NCBI RefSeq assembly: GCF_900111905.1 | Contig: NZ_FOKM01000012.1 | Span: 124,001-188,000 of the forward strand | Direction: 5' to 3' | Origin: Rhizobium sp. NFR07 | GTDB taxonomy: Bacteria > Pseudomonadota > Alphaproteobacteria > Rhizobiales > Rhizobiaceae | Length of the DNA stretch: 64,000 bases | In this document: positions 61,414 through 64,000 of the stretch, piece after piece | Position numbering within the stretch: position 1 is the stretch's first letter | How the letters are laid out: every line of letters begins with the position of its first letter | Position numbers and translations under genes: made by a program | Notes under the pieces: generated by a model | Seen by the model: only the letters and a program-made list of their open reading frames with translations | Database searches by the model: none | Told to the model about the DNA's origin: nothing

Positions 61414-62535
61414 TCAGGATTGCAGGGAAGCGTGGGAGGCGGCGCCCAGAACCGCAGCGCCACTGCCGTCGAGATGCCGATCTGTCCTCACCTTCGGCAG
61501 CGCGTTCGGGTATTCCAGCTGGATGAATTCGACCAGCTTCTCTCGCATCTCGCAACGCATGTCGAAGGTCTTGGGTGCGTTGTTCGCAGAGACGAGAATA
61601 CGGATCTCCATGACGCTTTCGCGGAAATCGGTGACCTGCACGTTGACAACGCGCCTGTCCCATATCTTCGAGGCGGCGGCGATCTCCTCCACTTTCTTGC
61701 GGATTACCGAGACCGGGATCGTGTAGTCGAGATAGATCATCACCGTTCCGATGAGGGCCGAGCCTTCGCGGGTCCAGTTCTGGAACGGGTTCTCGATGAA
61801 ATAGGACAGAGGCAGGATCATCCGCCGCCAGTCCCACAATTTTACCACGACATATGTGGAGGTGATCTCCTCGACATTACCCCACTCCCCTTCCACAATC
61901 AGCGCATCGTCGATGCGGATCGGCTGGGTGATGGCGAGCTGGATGCCGGCGAAGATGTTCTTCAGCATCGGCTGCAGCGCGAGACCGAGCACGATACCGG
62001 CGACACCGGCGGAAGCGAGTACGCTCACACCATACTGCTGGACGGCCGGAAAGGTCATCAGCATGGCGGCGATGGTGAGCACGACGATCATCGCGCCGGC
62101 GATGCGCTCGGCAATGCGTGATTGCGTCACGTGGGCGCGTGCCAGCAGATTGTCCTCCGCATCCAGCTTGAAGCGGCGCAGGTAGACGGTCATCCAGATA
62201 TGCAGCGCAGCCTTTGCCGACCAGCCGAGAACCAGAATGAACGCGATCAGCAGGACATGGCGGATGATTTCCGCAGGCCGGGCCGCAAGCGGCGCGATCG
62301 TGGCGGCAACCGACAGGGTGAAGGTCAGTATCGCAACCCGCAACGGGCGACGTCCGCGCGACACCACCGAGCGCCAGAACAGATCCTTGTTCTCCACCAG
62401 GCGGGTAAAGATGCGAAACGTCAGACGGTGAACTGCCAGCCCGATCAGAATGGCGGCGACGAGAAGACCGATGCTGACGATCCAGTTCGGCAGCCAGTCC
62501 GTATATTGACGAAACTCTGCAATGAAATTGTTCAT
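61414..62535 (-). CDS. Small-conductance mechanosensitive channel (MscS family)
   Basis: The 373-residue product has four N-terminal membrane helices, the pore helix VSVLASAGVAGIVLGLALQP, and the MscS beta domain with AITQPIRIDDALIVEGEWGN and VEEITSTYVVVKLWDWRRMI. It opens under membrane tension to release solutes. It is convergent with the Gre gene, 7 bases apart. The start MNNFIAEF has a modest ribosome site. Confidence 0.9.
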   Translation of the reverse strand: MNNFIAEFRQYTDWLPNWIVSIGLLVAAILIGLAVHRLTFRIFTRLVENKDLFWRSVVSRGRRPLRVAILTFTLSVAATIAPLAARPAEIIRHVLLIAFILVLGWSAKAALHIWMTVYLRRFKLDAEDNLLARAHVTQSRIAERIAGAMIVVLTIAAMLMTFPAVQQYGVSVLASAGVAGIVLGLALQPMLKNIFAGIQLAITQPIRIDDALIVEGEWGNVEEITSTYVVVKLWDWRRMILPLSYFIENPFQNWTREGSALIGTVMIYLDYTIPVSVIRKKVEEIAAASKIWDRRVVNVQVTDFRESVMEIRILVSANNAPKTFDMRCEMREKLVEFIQLEYPNALPKVRTDRHLDGSGAAVLGAASHASLQS

Positions 62536-62633
62536 TCCATTCCAGCTAGGGTGCAATGCAGCATGGAAAAGAGCGGCCGCAAAAATATCATCTTTCTCCG
62601 CCTTTATGTCTCAATTGGGGTGAGGAGAATTTG

Positions 62634-63068
62634 ATGAATGATCGCAGTGTGACCTTGGACCTGACGCGTTTCGTCGACGCTCAGGCCTCGATCTATAATC
62701 AGGTCATTGCGGAACTGCGCGACGGACAAAAGCGCAGTCACTGGATGTGGTATATCTTCCCGCAGCTCGACGGTCTGGGCAGGTCGGACATGTCACAGCG
62801 TTTTGCCATCCGTTCCCGTGAGGAGGCCATCGCCTATCTTGCCCATCCGCTTCTGGGTTTCAGGCTTGCCGAATGCACCACCGCCATGCTCGCCCATGAG
62901 GGCCGCGGTGCCGACGAAATTCTCGGCTCGGTCGACGATATGAAGTTTCGCAGTTCGATGACGCTGTTTCATCTGGTCAGCGAAAAGGGCTCGCCTTTCG
63001 AGCGAGCCCTTGAGATTTTTTACCGTGGGGAGCACGACGATGTCACCGTCGGGCTCCTGAAGGTCTAG
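62634..63068 (+). CDS. DUF1810 family protein (144 residues)
   Basis: The product contains the family marks LTRFVDAQASIYNQVIAELR, SHWMWYIFPQLDGLGRSDMS, YLAHPLLGFRLAECT and DDMKFRSSMTLFHLV. GAGGAG lies 7 nt upstream of the ATG. The family has been proposed to act on ADP-ribose-like calpastatin-type substrates but has no firm function known to me. It is divergent from mscS and convergent with the Tim44 gene. Confidence 0.9.
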   Translation: MNDRSVTLDLTRFVDAQASIYNQVIAELRDGQKRSHWMWYIFPQLDGLGRSDMSQRFAIRSREEAIAYLAHPLLGFRLAECTTAMLAHEGRGADEILGSVDDMKFRSSMTLFHLVSEKGSPFERALEIFYRGEHDDVTVGLLKV

Positions 63069-63078
63069 GCCGCAAGCC

Positions 63079-64000
63079 TTACGCGGCGGACTGGATCGCC
63101 GAGAGCTTCCAGTCATTGGCCGGCTTGCGCACGAAGGTCCAGACCTCGACGGCTTCCGTCTCATGGTTTGGATCGCCTTCAACGACATCGCCGCTGTTGC
63201 GGTCCCGCAGGAAGTCGATCGAGGAATAACGCAGCGCGACGGTCGCGTATTCCTGGCCGTTTTCGCGCCATGCCTCGGACAGGTCGCCCTGCAGCAGCTT
63301 GACGTCCTTGACCTCGTTCTTAACGCCATTGGTGGCGTTTTCACCGAGTTCTTCGGCAAGGTAGGACATGGCTTCCGGCGTCGTGAGGCTGCGCAGCTTG
63401 GCATAGTCCTCGTCGGCATAAGCGCCCTGAACGTCGGTCAGCAGCTTTTCGAACTGGCTGAGGTCACGGTTGGTGATGCCGATCTCGTCGGTATCCGAAC
63501 CGGCCTGACGCGGCGCATCGTCATAGCCCGCGCCTGCAGCGGCACCTGCGCCCATCGAGCCGATCTTCGGGATCTGGAAGCCGCCCTGATTCTGCTGCGG
63601 CGCCTGATAGGCGTGGTTGTTCTGCTGGTCATCGCGGTTGTTGCCCGCGCCGAAGCCGTTACGGCCGCCGGCGGGACCCGCCGTTTGCTGCTGGCGACGC
63701 GCGAAGAAGCGGAATGCCAGCATGGCAAGACCACCGATCAGCAGGATCTGCAGAAGCATGCCCATAAAGCCTGCCATGCCGCCAAAGCCGTTACCCATCA
63801 GCATGCCGAACAGGCCGCCAAGGGCGAGACCGCCGAGGAGACCACCAAACATGCCGCCGAACATTCCGGGGCGCTGCTGGGCTGCCTGCTGGCCGGCGCC
63901 TGTGGCCGGACGGGTGGCGTTCTGCTGGGTATTGGGCGTCATCGAACGCTGGATGCCGTTGGCGGCGCCCGGTGCCGTGTTTGTTGTCGGAGGAGCGGAG
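63079..64000 (-). CDS. Tim44-like domain protein, C-terminal part, cut by window edge
   Basis: The minus-strand frame is open from 64000; visible residues include SAPPTTNTAPGAANG and then a Gly/Met-rich membrane segment (MFGGMFGGLLGGLALGGLFG), FMGMLLQILLIGGLAMLAFR, a Gln/Asn-rich linker and the Tim44-like domain (YADEDYAKLRSLTTPEAMSY, GQEYATVALRYSSIDFLRDR). Such proteins are anchored in the inner membrane and share a fold with mitochondrial Tim44. The N-terminus, probably a signal sequence, lies outside the window. Confidence 0.88.
   Translation of the reverse strand, partial: SAPPTTNTAPGAANGIQRSMTPNTQQNATRPATGAGQQAAQQRPGMFGGMFGGLLGGLALGGLFGMLMGNGFGGMAGFMGMLLQILLIGGLAMLAFRFFARRQQQTAGPAGGRNGFGAGNNRDDQQNNHAYQAPQQNQGGFQIPKIGSMGAGAAAGAGYDDAPRQAGSDTDEIGITNRDLSQFEKLLTDVQGAYADEDYAKLRSLTTPEAMSYLAEELGENATNGVKNEVKDVKLLQGDLSEAWRENGQEYATVALRYSSIDFLRDRNSGDVVEGDPNHETEAVEVWTFVRKPANDWKLSAIQSAA

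Overview
The window looks like the chromosome of an alphaproteobacterium of the Rhizobiaceae. The evidence is GC-rich coding DNA, a rhizobial RpoH (sigma-32) gene, DUF1127, DUF3422, YceI and Tim44-type proteins, a HmuTUV haem-uptake operon with a divergent haem-utilisation pair, and a TreZ/TreY trehalose operon. I cannot name the species.

Region 1 (1-9250) is one end of an integrated phage-like element with a lambda-like layout. A Xre/S24 repressor (5387-6085) sits between two divergent promoters, each carrying a TGCG-N3-CGCA operator in its spacer. The leftward genes (minus strand, 5249 to the window edge) include a DnaN sliding-clamp homologue, a DUF669 protein and an AAA ATPase of the phage recombination type. 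The rightward operon ends in a GIY-YIG/helix-turn-helix fusion, an excisionase-like protein and a tyrosine integrase. The other end of the element lies outside the window.

Region 2 (about 9330-15395) is the oddity. It is about 6 kb in which the plus strand is roughly 80% A+C and only about 2-4% T (minus strand G+T rich), so nearly all six frames are open over long distances and no normal protein is readable. The few remaining T residues fall with a clear 3-base period that changes phase at a few points. This suggests decayed or hypermutated coding DNA rather than random sequence. The tract begins where the integrated element ends and stops abruptly at the 5' end of an AraC-family gene that has no visible start codon.

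Region 3 (15400-64000) is ordinary chromosome. In order it holds: AraC regulator, a small Cys-rich protein, DUF1127 and a methyltransferase; rpoH; an APC permease; an exported methyltransferase; a PepSY membrane protein; a large membrane-anchored protein; purA; an EamA exporter; DUF3422; a lytic-transglycosylase-like lipoprotein; YceI; a PAS-GGDEF diguanylate cyclase; an aldehyde dehydrogenase/FAD amine oxidase pair; an MhqD/MhqO-like pair; ung; a glyoxalase-like gene; galE; hmuTUV with divergent haem-monooxygenase and hutX genes; stress-type small proteins; a nucleotidyltransferase/phosphoesterase pair; treZ-treY; two tandem 24-residue membrane peptides; DUF983; an amidase; tRNA-Met; mnmA; a chemoreceptor; a Gre factor; MscS; DUF1810; and the C-terminal part of a Tim44-domain protein cut by the right edge.
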